Below, in pieces: positions 18,133-26,450 of a stretch of 64,000 nt of DNA. A program made the position numbers and the translations under genes. Position 1 is the stretch's first letter, and every line of letters begins with the position of its first letter. The stretch is from Pectobacterium parmentieri (GTDB lineage Bacteria > Pseudomonadota > Gammaproteobacteria > Enterobacterales > Enterobacteriaceae): the NCBI RefSeq assembly GCF_001742145.1, contig NZ_CP015749.1, positions 992,001-1,056,000 of the forward strand, written 5' to 3'. Below the pieces are notes generated by a model. It was given only the letters and a program-made list of their open reading frames with translations, was not told the DNA's origin and did no database searches.

Positions 18133-18639
18133 CTATGCATCAGTATGACGATCGCAATATGAAACGCGTTCGATTAAACGTTCGATCTCGCAATCGGAAA
18201 ATACCTCGATACCATGGCGGCGTAATAACTCGGCGGTAACGCCGCTGCCTGCCGTTTGTGAACCATCAAATCGTCCGCTGTAGATAATATTGCTGCCACA
18301 GGATGGGCTCCCTTCCGTGAGGAGAGCAAAGCGGCAGTTATGCTGTTGTGCCATTTGCAGTGTTAACCAGGCTCCCAGAATATAACGCGCGGTTACATCG
18401 CTGCCGGTTGCTTCGACAACTCTGGCGCCGGCCGTGATGACCGAATGGTCACCAGAGGCTGGAATAATTTCTGCTGAAGGCCTGGGGGTTGATAAACCCG
18501 CAGCCAGTTCCGGGCAAAATGTAATCAACCTTTCCTGTTGTCGCCACTGATCAAGATAGTCGCCGACAGATTTCTTTTCAGTTCCGTTATAGCGAATGGG
18601 GAAACCGGATAGGCAGGCGCTGATCAGAATATTACTCAT
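18133..18639 (-). CDS. DUF523 family protein
   Basis: The 168-residue product belongs to DUF523, a widespread family without known function. Features include SACLSGFPIRYNGTEK at the N-terminus (Cys conserved), FCPELAAGLSTPRPSAEI with a second conserved Cys, and EGSPSCGSNIIYSGRFDG with a third. The three cysteines suggest a metal or redox site; that is inference. Convergent with the usp gene. Confidence 0.88.
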   Translation of the reverse strand: MSNILISACLSGFPIRYNGTEKKSVGDYLDQWRQQERLITFCPELAAGLSTPRPSAEIIPASGDHSVITAGARVVEATGSDVTARYILGAWLTLQMAQQHNCRFALLTEGSPSCGSNIIYSGRFDGSQTAGSGVTAELLRRHGIEVFSDCEIERLIERVSYCDRHTDA

Positions 18640-18710
18640 CGCGGGGTATTCCCTCTAAAAGACGAGCATAGGCGTTGCTGCATTGAGCCATCATGAAGAT
18701 AGACACCGCT

Positions 18711-18896
18711 TTAAAAAATTGAGAACAGCAAGACAACAGGAAAGCTCAACGGCCAGGTTAACCCGACTATTAACGAAGCAAAAAATCGGATGAATAGGGA
18801 TTTATCTTTACTTAACAAGAAAGTAACGATCAAGGAAACAACAAAACCGATCATGTAGGTCAGCTTAATGAGTTCCCATAGGGAGTGATGTGGCAC
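18711..18896 (-). CDS. GhoT/OrtT-family membrane toxin
   Basis: A 61-residue hydrophobic protein with two predicted membrane helices. The pattern YMIGFVVSLIVTFLLS-(K)DK and FFASLIVGLTWPLSFPVVLLFS matches the GhoT/OrtT family, small inner-membrane toxins that lower membrane potential. The GTG at 18896 has AAGGA 7 nt upstream. GhoT is normally preceded by the antitoxin gene ghoS; none is visible here. That resembles OrtT, the orphan member that acts under stress. Confidence 0.8.
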   Translation of the reverse strand: MPHHSLWELIKLTYMIGFVVSLIVTFLLSKDKSLFIRFFASLIVGLTWPLSFPVVLLFSIF

Positions 18897-19053
18897 GTTT
18901 GTTTCCTTTTATTCTCGAAGCGCCTGCATTTTATGTCGTTAATATTCTATGATCAATTTTTTAACCCATAATGAGTAGTCAGGGAAGGCTGCGTTCGGTG
19001 GTACTTATATCGTATTACTGTTAATAACCGCTGCTTAAAATGAGACCTTCAGT

Positions 19054-19353
19054 ATGAAAATAACGCTGGCTGTCGCGATGGTTTTTGCTATGAGCTTGTT
19101 TTCTTTTTCTACACCTAGTATGGCGAAAAACTCTCGGATTTCTGATGAGCAGATCAAAGAAAAGATCATTCAGGCGTCAATTGCTGCTTATTCAGGAAAT
19201 TGTCCTTGCCCTTATAATTCTACTCGTAATGGTAGTCAGTGTGGTAAGCGTAGTGCCTGGAGTCGAGCAGGGGGGTATTCGCCAATTTGTTACAAAGGCG
19301 ATGTGAGCAGAAAAATGATTGACGAGTGGAGAATGAAAAACGGAAATAAATAG
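19054..19353 (+). CDS. Small secreted cysteine-containing protein
   Basis: The 99-residue product has a signal peptide (cleavage near PSMA) and a mature part with a helix (SDEQIKEKIIQASIAAY). A cysteine motif follows (GNCPCPYNSTRNGSQCG...YSPICYKGDVS) with four Cys, likely two disulphides in the periplasm. I recall similar unnamed proteins in other proteobacteria, but no function. No partner gene is close. Confidence 0.75.
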   Translation: MKITLAVAMVFAMSLFSFSTPSMAKNSRISDEQIKEKIIQASIAAYSGNCPCPYNSTRNGSQCGKRSAWSRAGGYSPICYKGDVSRKMIDEWRMKNGNK

Positions 19354-19511
19354 CATCTGTTGGAGAAATAAAAATAGCGAAATAATAATCCCCTTGCTAA
19401 TGAATTGACGTGGTTATTTTTGTGACAGAAATATTAAATTTTTATTTCAGTATGGACATTACTGACTGGGTATCATAGGTTACTCTTTTACCCCATGAGA
19501 AAGGTAATAAA

Positions 19512-19793
19512 ATGAGTGAGATATCTAGCCTGTCCCTGAAAATTTCCCCAGAGCTGAAAGAAAAAATCAAAGCTGCAGCTTTGGAAAACGAAGTATCAAT
19601 CAGTGCGGAAGTCAGTGCTCGTTTACTACGGAGCTTTGATGAAAGCCACCTAACCTCTGACCTGTCGTCTGAATCGGTGGACAGCCAGGGTACTGAAGAG
19701 GTGGGTACCGAAGCGCCACTGACGCAAAAAGAACTCAAGAAACTTCGGGAATTGCTGAAAGGTAAATCCAAAGTAACTTCCAAGAAAAAGTGA
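19512..19793 (+). CDS. Arc-like ribbon-helix-helix DNA-binding protein
   Basis: The 93-residue product starts with an Arc/MetJ-type ribbon-helix-helix: SLSLKISPELKEKIKAAAL (beta strand and helix A) then EVSISAEVSARLLRSFDES (helix B). An acidic linker and a lysine-rich C-terminal tail (KKLRELLKGKSKV) follow. The ATG at 19512 has AGGTAATAAA upstream. Such proteins repress small operons or belong to plasmid and phage functions; no toxin gene is adjacent. A strong terminator follows. Confidence 0.82.
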   Translation: MSEISSLSLKISPELKEKIKAAALENEVSISAEVSARLLRSFDESHLTSDLSSESVDSQGTEEVGTEAPLTQKELKKLRELLKGKSKVTSKKK

Positions 19794-19848
19794 TGCTGGA
19801 ATATAACCAGGTTCTCTGGGTAGCATAAACGAAAACAACAACATTAAA

Positions 19849-19891
19849 TCACCCAGCTATCTTGATGAAAAAGTGGCTGGGTGAATTTTTT
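19849..19891 (+). terminator. Terminator after the RHH gene
   Basis: TCACCCAGC (19849-19857) pairs with GCTGGGTGA (19876-19884), followed by ATTTTTT. Confidence 0.85.
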
Positions 19892-20636
19892 ACCCAACGT
19901 GTGATGCTTTTATGGAAATTGAATGTTATTGGAAATAAGTTTATTTCGTATCATGCGTTTACCTCCTCTTTCCCGTCCGTAACATAATATAAATCCAAGT
20001 GTTATTTATTTAAATCTATGACAAATTGTTATTATTTGTTTTTGATTTAATTGTTACATCCTAAATGCAATATTCCTGTCTGTTTAAAATACTTATATCT
20101 TATAAGTAGATAGATTTATGTAAAATGATCGATTAAATAGATATGAATACCATAAGTTAGAAAATATAAAGATTATCTAAAAAACGCCGATACCGCCTTC
20201 GGCGTATGGAAGATTTGTTCTGACTTGTATTGGTATTTGCCGTTGCTATTCAACCCTAATTTTAGTGACGGTGATTCACTTGGATTTTATGGGAGATGGG
20301 CGGTATGCAAGCGTCAGACTATGGTACGGAAAAACGTACTGAAAGATGAAGTGGAAAGGATGATGAATTTTCTACCGTCTGCAGGTGTAGGGCTTTAGTG
20401 CCGCGTACTGCAACGGGTTAGATCAATTCGGCTACGCCACGATGCGTGTGGTTTGATGAACATATCAACCAGCATATTGTTTGTATTTCTTACCAAAGAA
20501 TATAAACGATCTGTTTAGGGATGTGTGTTTTTTGTTATGAAAAAGAGTATTGGGATTATCTGCATTTATTAATAAATATTAATTTTCAAATTATATATTT
20601 TTATGCAGATAGAAAACATTAGTTAAGGAGATGTTA
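19892..20636. other. AT-rich gene-free stretch before the chemoreceptor gene
   Basis: About 745 bp, strongly AT-rich at both ends, with a more GC-balanced middle (20190-20460) in which all frames are broken. A small GCCGATACCG/CGGCGTATGG-type inverted repeat lies near 20188-20212. No gene, RNA or repeat family was recognised. It must hold the promoter of the chemoreceptor gene. Confidence 0.4.
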
Positions 20637-22301
20637 ATGGGTTTGTCCAACTGGCGTATAGGATATCGATTAGGAGCAGGGTTTTCTTTTCTGGTATTAA
20701 TGCTTCTGATAATTGGCAGCGTTGCAATTTCAAAGCTAAGTGATTTTCATCAGAAAATGGATGATATCGTTTCTCAAAACTACCCATTAACCGTCAAGAG
20801 CAATACACTCATTGATGAGCTAAATGGTTACCTCAACAATCAGCAACTGTTGTTATTACTTAAATCAGAAAGTGAAATCAATAAACAGTTTGCGTTGAAC
20901 AAAGAGCGTTCAGGAAAGATATCTGAACTCATGGAATATTTAAATCAATCCGTTAATGACGATAAATCTGTTACGGTACTGCGCGATATCGGCGACATCC
21001 GACGCGATTTTCTTGGTTCAGCGAATAAGCTTTCTTCACTGGTCTCTGCTGGGAATACGGATGCGGCTGCTGAAGAATATTTCAATGTAACACGTGTTAC
21101 TCAAGAGAAATACACCAGAAAAGTAAAGGAATTCATCGATATACAGGATGATAAGATGTCATCCTCAGCGCAAGAAGTGAGTGACAGCTATAAAAATGCG
21201 CTGATGGTGCTTGCCACGATCATTTTAATTAGTGCGTTGGCTGGGTTGATTATTGCTTCATTGATTACCCGTAGCGTAACCCAACCGCTACAAGAAGCTC
21301 TCGTTATTGCCGAAAATGTCGCGAAAGGCGATCTGACCTCTGAAATTTATACCGATCGCAAAGATGAAACAGGTCAGTTGCTATCCGCCTTGAATAATAT
21401 GAACGGTAGTCTGAGGCAGATCGTCAGTCAGGTGCGTGATGGTGCTGAAACGATCTCCAGTGCGGCATCGCAAATTGCCGCGGGAAATCAGGATTTATCT
21501 GCCAGAACGGAAGAACAGGCAAGTTCGCTGGAAGAAACAGCCTCATCGATGGAACAATTAACGTCAACGATAAGAAATACCGCAGATAATACGACGCAGG
21601 CGACAGATCTTGCGGCTGGCGCTTCTGCAACGGTGAAGAAAAGTGGCGCGATGATGGAAACGGTAACGCAGGAGATGCGCGGCATTCGTGATTCGTCGCA
21701 GCGTATGGCGGAAATTATCGGTGTGATTGATGGCATTGCCTTCCAAACCAACATTTTGGCACTGAATGCGGCCGTTGAAGCGGCGCGTGCGGGTGAGCAG
21801 GGTCGAGGGTTTGCCGTTGTCGCCACTGAGGTACGTGCACTGGCTCAACGAAGTGCTACGGCGGCAAAAGAAATTAAAGAACTTATCGATGATTCGTTTA
21901 AGAAAGTGCAGGATGGTATGGGACTGGTGGAAGAAACCGGCATCACGATGAATTCACTGGTGGCGAACGTGCAGGGCGTAACAGGAATTATCAGTGAAAT
22001 TGCGCAGGCCAGTCGTGAGCAAAGTGATGGTATCAATCAAATTAATTTGGCCGTTGGGCAGATTGATACCACAACCCAGCAAAATGCGGCGTTGGTTGAA
22101 GAGTCTGCGGCTGCGGCTCTCTCTTTGCAGGATCAGGCAAATAGCCTCGCGCGTACGGTCAGCGTATTCAACCTTGGCGCATCTTATAAAAGTGCTGCGT
22201 TAACGAGAAAAGTAGAAACGCCTGCCCTGGCTGCACCTAAAAATAATCGCGCAGAAAAAACGCCTGCTAAAGGCGATTTGGCTGACTGGACTACGTTCTA
22301 A
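20637..22301 (+). CDS. Methyl-accepting chemotaxis protein
   Basis: Transmembrane chemoreceptor; the ligand is unknown. The 554-residue product has TM1 (about 13-35), a periplasmic four-helix-bundle domain, TM2 (about 190-212), a HAMP domain, and the signalling domain with the conserved hairpin tip IAFQTNILALNAAVEAARAG and GRGFAVVATEVRALAQRSA. Probable methylation helices flank it. The last residues, DWTTF, resemble the NWETF pentapeptide that binds CheR and CheB. The ATG at 20637 has GGAG 6 nt upstream. It stands alone, without che genes. Confidence 0.95.
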   Translation: MGLSNWRIGYRLGAGFSFLVLMLLIIGSVAISKLSDFHQKMDDIVSQNYPLTVKSNTLIDELNGYLNNQQLLLLLKSESEINKQFALNKERSGKISELMEYLNQSVNDDKSVTVLRDIGDIRRDFLGSANKLSSLVSAGNTDAAAEEYFNVTRVTQEKYTRKVKEFIDIQDDKMSSSAQEVSDSYKNALMVLATIILISALAGLIIASLITRSVTQPLQEALVIAENVAKGDLTSEIYTDRKDETGQLLSALNNMNGSLRQIVSQVRDGAETISSAASQIAAGNQDLSARTEEQASSLEETASSMEQLTSTIRNTADNTTQATDLAAGASATVKKSGAMMETVTQEMRGIRDSSQRMAEIIGVIDGIAFQTNILALNAAVEAARAGEQGRGFAVVATEVRALAQRSATAAKEIKELIDDSFKKVQDGMGLVEETGITMNSLVANVQGVTGIISEIAQASREQSDGINQINLAVGQIDTTTQQNAALVEESAAAALSLQDQANSLARTVSVFNLGASYKSAALTRKVETPALAAPKNNRAEKTPAKGDLADWTTF

Positions 22302-22329
22302 TCCTTTGTCGCTAATTGTGTATTGCTGA

Positions 22330-22364
22330 TTGACCGCCATTGTGTTGCACAATGGCGGTTTTTT
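22330..22364 (+). terminator. Chemoreceptor gene terminator
   Basis: ACCGCCATTGTG TT GCACAATGGCGGT stem followed by TTTTTT. Confidence 0.92.
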
Positions 22365-22396
22365 TGCTGGGTCGAGCGAGGATACCCACGAAGAAA

Positions 22397-23920
22397 TCAG
22401 CGTTTGACGATAGCCTGCTTGGGATGGCTCATAGACCACCGAACCGTGTCAATTAGCAGGAAGATGAGCAGGCTGATTCCCATGACCGGTAAACTCACTG
22501 CCAGTAGTAGTGTGATAAGTACAATGAGCACTCGCTGAAAGACAGGAATCACTAACAATGCTGCCGTCAGTGTGTTGACTGGATTCACGCTATGACGAGA
22601 TTTTGGACGACGTATCCACCACATCCGATAACCCCACACAATCATTGCACAGAGCCCAAGCCCAAATGCCGCGAGAATCAATTGATTTGGCAAACCGAAT
22701 AACACACCCATATGTGCATCCACCCCCCAACGGGTGAGTTTGGCGGCAAGCGGGAAAGTGTTGAAATCGGTTTTATCCACGATATTCAACGTATCTGGAT
22801 TAACCGACACGGCATCAACCTGCGTTGGCCAGGAACGGTCGATTTCACTGACGGTCCAGGCGCGGTGTGGCTTGGTTGCGGGGCGAATTTCGATTTTATT
22901 GGCGTCAATCCCCGCATGACGTGCGGCAATAAGCACCTCATCAAATAACGCTGCTGGATAGGCATCAACATCCCCCATTGGCATTGATGCATGGTGCTCC
23001 GCATGTTCATCCGTAGTCATCGTCATATCGTGGCCGTGCATCATGTCGTGGTGAGACATCGGTGCGGGCAACTGGGTTTTTACCGATGGGGTTTGCCACC
23101 CTAAAGCGGTGCGTGCGACAGAGATATTGCTTCCTGCCCACTGCGACCAGGTTAACCCTGTTACGGAGAAAAAGAGCAAACCAAGTACGAGACTGAGTCC
23201 CATCGTGGCGTGCCAATGACGTAGGCGCTGCGTTTTCGCCGCTGTCGTCTGGCTATTTTTCAATTTCCGCCGTTTGCCTGCTGAGGTCATCTGTCGGGTT
23301 GACCACCAGATGACGATGCCACCCAAGGCTGCAACCCACAGCCAGGATGCTGCCAGCTCGCTGTAATTACGCCCGACATCGCCTAACAGCAGCCCACGAT
23401 GCAGGTAATCAAGCCAGGTACGAAATGGCAGAATACCGCTGGTGCCATAGACAATCTCACTACCGCGATTTTCCAGCGAAACGGGATCGATGAAAACCGC
23501 ACGACTTTCCGATGGCCCCAATTCCGGTAAGGCAAACATGACGCGAGTGGTTTCTCCGACGTCTGGGGCAGGGCGTATCGCAAGCAGTTTGGCTCCCTGA
23601 TGATGTGCAAGCTCCGCCTGCGCAGCATGAATTTGCTCTGCCAGTGAGTGCGGCGTACCTTGGCTTTCGGTGAAAAGCTGGTGTGAATACAGCCGATTTT
23701 CAATCTGCGGCGTTAGGACGTACAGCGTTCCTGTCAGGGCTGCGACGAAAATAAAAGGACCGACAAAAATACCAATATAAAAGTGCAGCCGAATCAACAG
23801 GGCAACGATTGCGGCTCGCGGCGATATATTATCTATTATGTGCTTATCCGACGCAGTCTCGCTGGTTGGGCGCGCACCAGAAGCGGCAGCAGTGGCTGAT
23901 GCCTGATTAGGGTGTGACAT
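22397..23920 (-). CDS. PepSY-associated TM (PiuB-like) membrane protein
   Basis: The 507-residue inner-membrane protein of the PepSY-TM family has four main hydrophobic segments (LIRLHFYIGIFVGPFIFVAALTGTLYVL; SWLWVAALGGIVIWW; MGLSLVLGLLFFSVTGLTW; LILAAFGLGLCAMIVWGYRMWW) and a C-terminal hydrophobic tail. A His/Met-rich insert (SHHDMMHGHDMTMTT, about residues 290-320) suggests metal binding. Family members are linked to iron or copper uptake, possibly as metal reductases. The ATG at 23920 follows AGAGGG. Downstream of the DUF2946 gene on the same strand, so probably co-transcribed. Confidence 0.88.
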   Translation of the reverse strand: MSHPNQASATAAASGARPTSETASDKHIIDNISPRAAIVALLIRLHFYIGIFVGPFIFVAALTGTLYVLTPQIENRLYSHQLFTESQGTPHSLAEQIHAAQAELAHHQGAKLLAIRPAPDVGETTRVMFALPELGPSESRAVFIDPVSLENRGSEIVYGTSGILPFRTWLDYLHRGLLLGDVGRNYSELAASWLWVAALGGIVIWWSTRQMTSAGKRRKLKNSQTTAAKTQRLRHWHATMGLSLVLGLLFFSVTGLTWSQWAGSNISVARTALGWQTPSVKTQLPAPMSHHDMMHGHDMTMTTDEHAEHHASMPMGDVDAYPAALFDEVLIAARHAGIDANKIEIRPATKPHRAWTVSEIDRSWPTQVDAVSVNPDTLNIVDKTDFNTFPLAAKLTRWGVDAHMGVLFGLPNQLILAAFGLGLCAMIVWGYRMWWIRRPKSRHSVNPVNTLTAALLVIPVFQRVLIVLITLLLAVSLPVMGISLLIFLLIDTVRWSMSHPKQAIVKR

Positions 23921-24022
23921 AAAACCCTCTAAAATCATTTAGCAGAAAAATGCTCAAACACCATACCGGAAAGAGGATGGCGCGATGCGTTATAAATGCC
24001 CGCAGGCATGGCAATGCAGGAT

Positions 24023-24505
24023 TCAGAACGGCGGGGCGCGCACCACAGGAGAGGCGTAACGATCGGGAAGAGCAATCCGGGAAATAAAATGTATGGCTAG
24101 CGCTTCGGATAAGGACGCTGTCAATATGGGATTAGGTGAGCCCGTTGCGAACAGCGCTGGTGTATACGCAAAAAGGGCACAATAACCACAAGCGGCATGA
24201 TCCATCATCATGGACGGAGATGAGGAGGAATGGTGTGATGGCGTCGCGTGATGCCCGGACACCGTGTGTCCAGTATGGGAGTGATGCTGCTCAGCGATAG
24301 CGCCGCTGTCACTGGCAGGCGCGGTTATATCATGCCCGGATCTACCGTGTGGGGTCGTGCTATGTGCGGTTGTGCCATCTTCATAAAGTCCATGCCCGCG
24401 AGGTACCAGTGTCTGTGAAATCACTGGTGCAATGAAGATGGTCAAAATAGCGAAGATGCCAACCCAGGCTGGGAAACTTCGCCGTCGTAGTGCGGACAAA
24501 AGCAT
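24023..24505 (-). CDS. DUF2946 family His-rich protein
   Basis: The 160-residue product has an N-terminal membrane anchor or signal (SFPAWVGIFAILTIFIAPVIS), a His-rich middle (QHHSHTGHTVSGHHATPSHH) and the DUF2946 motif MMMDHAACGYCALF with a CxxC pair. The family occurs beside copper-responsive genes in other proteobacteria, so metal binding outside the cytoplasm is inferred. It ends 102 bp before the PepSY gene start, on the same strand. Confidence 0.82.
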   Translation of the reverse strand: MLLSALRRRSFPAWVGIFAILTIFIAPVISQTLVPRGHGLYEDGTTAHSTTPHGRSGHDITAPASDSGAIAEQHHSHTGHTVSGHHATPSHHSSSSPSMMMDHAACGYCALFAYTPALFATGSPNPILTASLSEALAIHFISRIALPDRYASPVVRAPPF

Positions 24506-24881
24506 AGCAGTCTTAATTTAACAATACCGGGTTCAGCCAAGAGGGATACTTTACTTGGCCTTGCTTTGTTACACAAATGTTTATGCCAGTCATGCTTTAG
24601 GCTATATGTGTGTTAGCGTAGCCACACGTTCCGATTTTTATCGGTGGAGTCATAGAAGGTGGTGCAGACTTAAACGGAATAATCCTACGCCCGTATAGAT
24701 CGATATTCGCTATAGTCCGTGGCTGTTTTCCATTTTACAACCCGATTTATCGTGCTTTAGCGTTCTCTTTGTTTAAACGCTAGCCTATTATGATGAACAA
24801 TATCTTTATCAAGTTGTAGGAAAGCTAACTTATCCATTAATATGGATTTTAGTTGATTGAAGCACACCAACAGGGGGAGCT
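24506..24881. promoter_or_regulatory. Divergent promoter region of DUF2946 gene and opgG
   Basis: A 376-bp gene-free region upstream of opgG and of the divergent DUF2946 gene. In E. coli opgC is divergent from opgG here; it is absent. opgGH expression is osmoregulated in other enterics, but I could not assign the promoter elements with confidence. Confidence 0.4.
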
Positions 24882-26450
24882 GTGCTGGATAATAAATTTG
24901 GGTTTAAACAGCGGGTTGCTAGCCTTCGCTGGCTGTCCGCCGCTATTATGCTGTCTGTAAGCGCAGTGCCTGCTTGGGCATTCTCTATTGATGATGTGGC
25001 ACAGCAGGCTGAAAAGCTGGCACAAAAGGGTTTTGAAGCGCCGAAAAGTAATCTTCCCGCGCAATTCCGTGATATGAAGTTTGCGGACTACCAGCAAATT
25101 CGTTTCAATAACGATAAGTCATACTGGAATAATGTACAGACACCCTTCAAGCTACAGTTTTACCATCAGGGGATGTATTTCGATACCCCGGTGAAAGTTA
25201 ATGAAGTCACGGCGACAACGGTTGATGAGATTAAATACTCGCCTGAGTATTTTGATTTTGGTTCCGTTAACCACGATGCTGACGCGGTTAAAAATCTCGG
25301 CTTTGCGGGTTTTAAAGTTCTCTATCCAATCAATAAAGCAGATAAGAACGATGAAATCGTCAGCATGCTGGGTGCCAGCTACTTCCGTGTGGTAGGCAAA
25401 GGCCAGATCTATGGTTTGTCTGCCCGTGGCTTGGCTATCGATACCGCGTTGCCTTCCGGCGAAGAATTCCCTCGTTTCCGCGAATTCTGGATTGAACGTC
25501 CAAAGCCGAATGATAAGCATCTGGTTATTTATGCACTGCTGGATTCTCCACGTGCCGCTGGGGCTTACCGCTTTACCGTCTATCCCGGCCGTGACAGTGT
25601 AGTAGACGTGCAGGCTAGGGTCTTCCTGCGTGATAAGGTGGGCAAACTGGGTATTGCTCCACTGACTAGTATGTATCTATTTGGGCCGAACCAACCGTCC
25701 CCGACGCTGAACTACCGTCCGGCGCTGAACGACTCTAACGGTTTGTCAATTCATGCTGGTAATGGTGAATGGATTTGGCGTCCGCTGAATAATCCGAAGC
25801 ATCTATCCGTGAGTACCTATGCGGTAGAAAATCCGAAAGGGTTTGGTCTGCTGCAACGCGGCCGTGATTTCGCTGCCTATGAAGATCTTGATGACCGCTA
25901 CGATTTACGCCCAAGTGGTTGGGTTGAACCGAAAGGCGAATGGGGTAAAGGAAAAGTTGAACTGGTGGAAATCCCTACTGCGGATGAAACCAATGACAAC
26001 ATCGTTGCTTTCTGGACCCCTGATGTGTTGCCGGAAACGGGCAAACCACTGGATATCAAATATCGTCTGCACTTTACGCGCGATGAAGATCAACTGCATT
26101 CCCCAGATGTTGCCTATGTTCAACAAACTCGCCGTTCTGCCGGTGACGTCAAACAATCTAACCTGATCCGCCAGCCTGATGGCACGATCGCTTATATTGT
26201 GGATTTCGTTGGACCGAATTTAAAAGAGTTGGATGAGAACGCTCCGGTAGCCTCTCAGGTCAGTATTGGCGACAACGGCGAGATTGTAGAAAATAATGTT
26301 CGCTATAACCCAGTAACTCATGGCTGGCGTCTGACGCTGCGTTTGCGTGTGAAAGATGCGAAACAGCCGATCGAAATGAGGGCTGCGTTGGTTAATGGCG
26401 AGACGACATTGACTGAAACCTGGAGCAATCAGCTACCTGCTAATGAATAA
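24882..26450 (+). CDS. opgG: Periplasmic glucan biosynthesis protein OpgG
   Basis: Periplasmic protein needed for branching of osmoregulated periplasmic glucans. The 522-residue product has a signal peptide (cleavage near PAWA) and the MdoG fold: [36 protein letters not shown] and [14 protein letters not shown] motifs through to the C-terminal Ig-like domain. The start is a GTG at 24882 with GGGGGAG just upstream. The stop overlaps the opgH start by 8 bp, so the two are translationally coupled. Loss of opgG in soft-rot bacteria reduces virulence (family knowledge). Confidence 0.97.
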   Translation: MLDNKFGFKQRVASLRWLSAAIMLSVSAVPAWAFSIDDVAQQAEKLAQKGFEAPKSNLPAQFRDMKFADYQQIRFNNDKSYWNNVQTPFKLQFYHQGMYFDTPVKVNEVTATTVDEIKYSPEYFDFGSVNHDADAVKNLGFAGFKVLYPINKADKNDEIVSMLGASYFRVVGKGQIYGLSARGLAIDTALPSGEEFPRFREFWIERPKPNDKHLVIYALLDSPRAAGAYRFTVYPGRDSVVDVQARVFLRDKVGKLGIAPLTSMYLFGPNQPSPTLNYRPALNDSNGLSIHAGNGEWIWRPLNNPKHLSVSTYAVENPKGFGLLQRGRDFAAYEDLDDRYDLRPSGWVEPKGEWGKGKVELVEIPTADETNDNIVAFWTPDVLPETGKPLDIKYRLHFTRDEDQLHSPDVAYVQQTRRSAGDVKQSNLIRQPDGTIAYIVDFVGPNLKELDENAPVASQVSIGDNGEIVENNVRYNPVTHGWRLTLRLRVKDAKQPIEMRAALVNGETTLTETWSNQLPANE

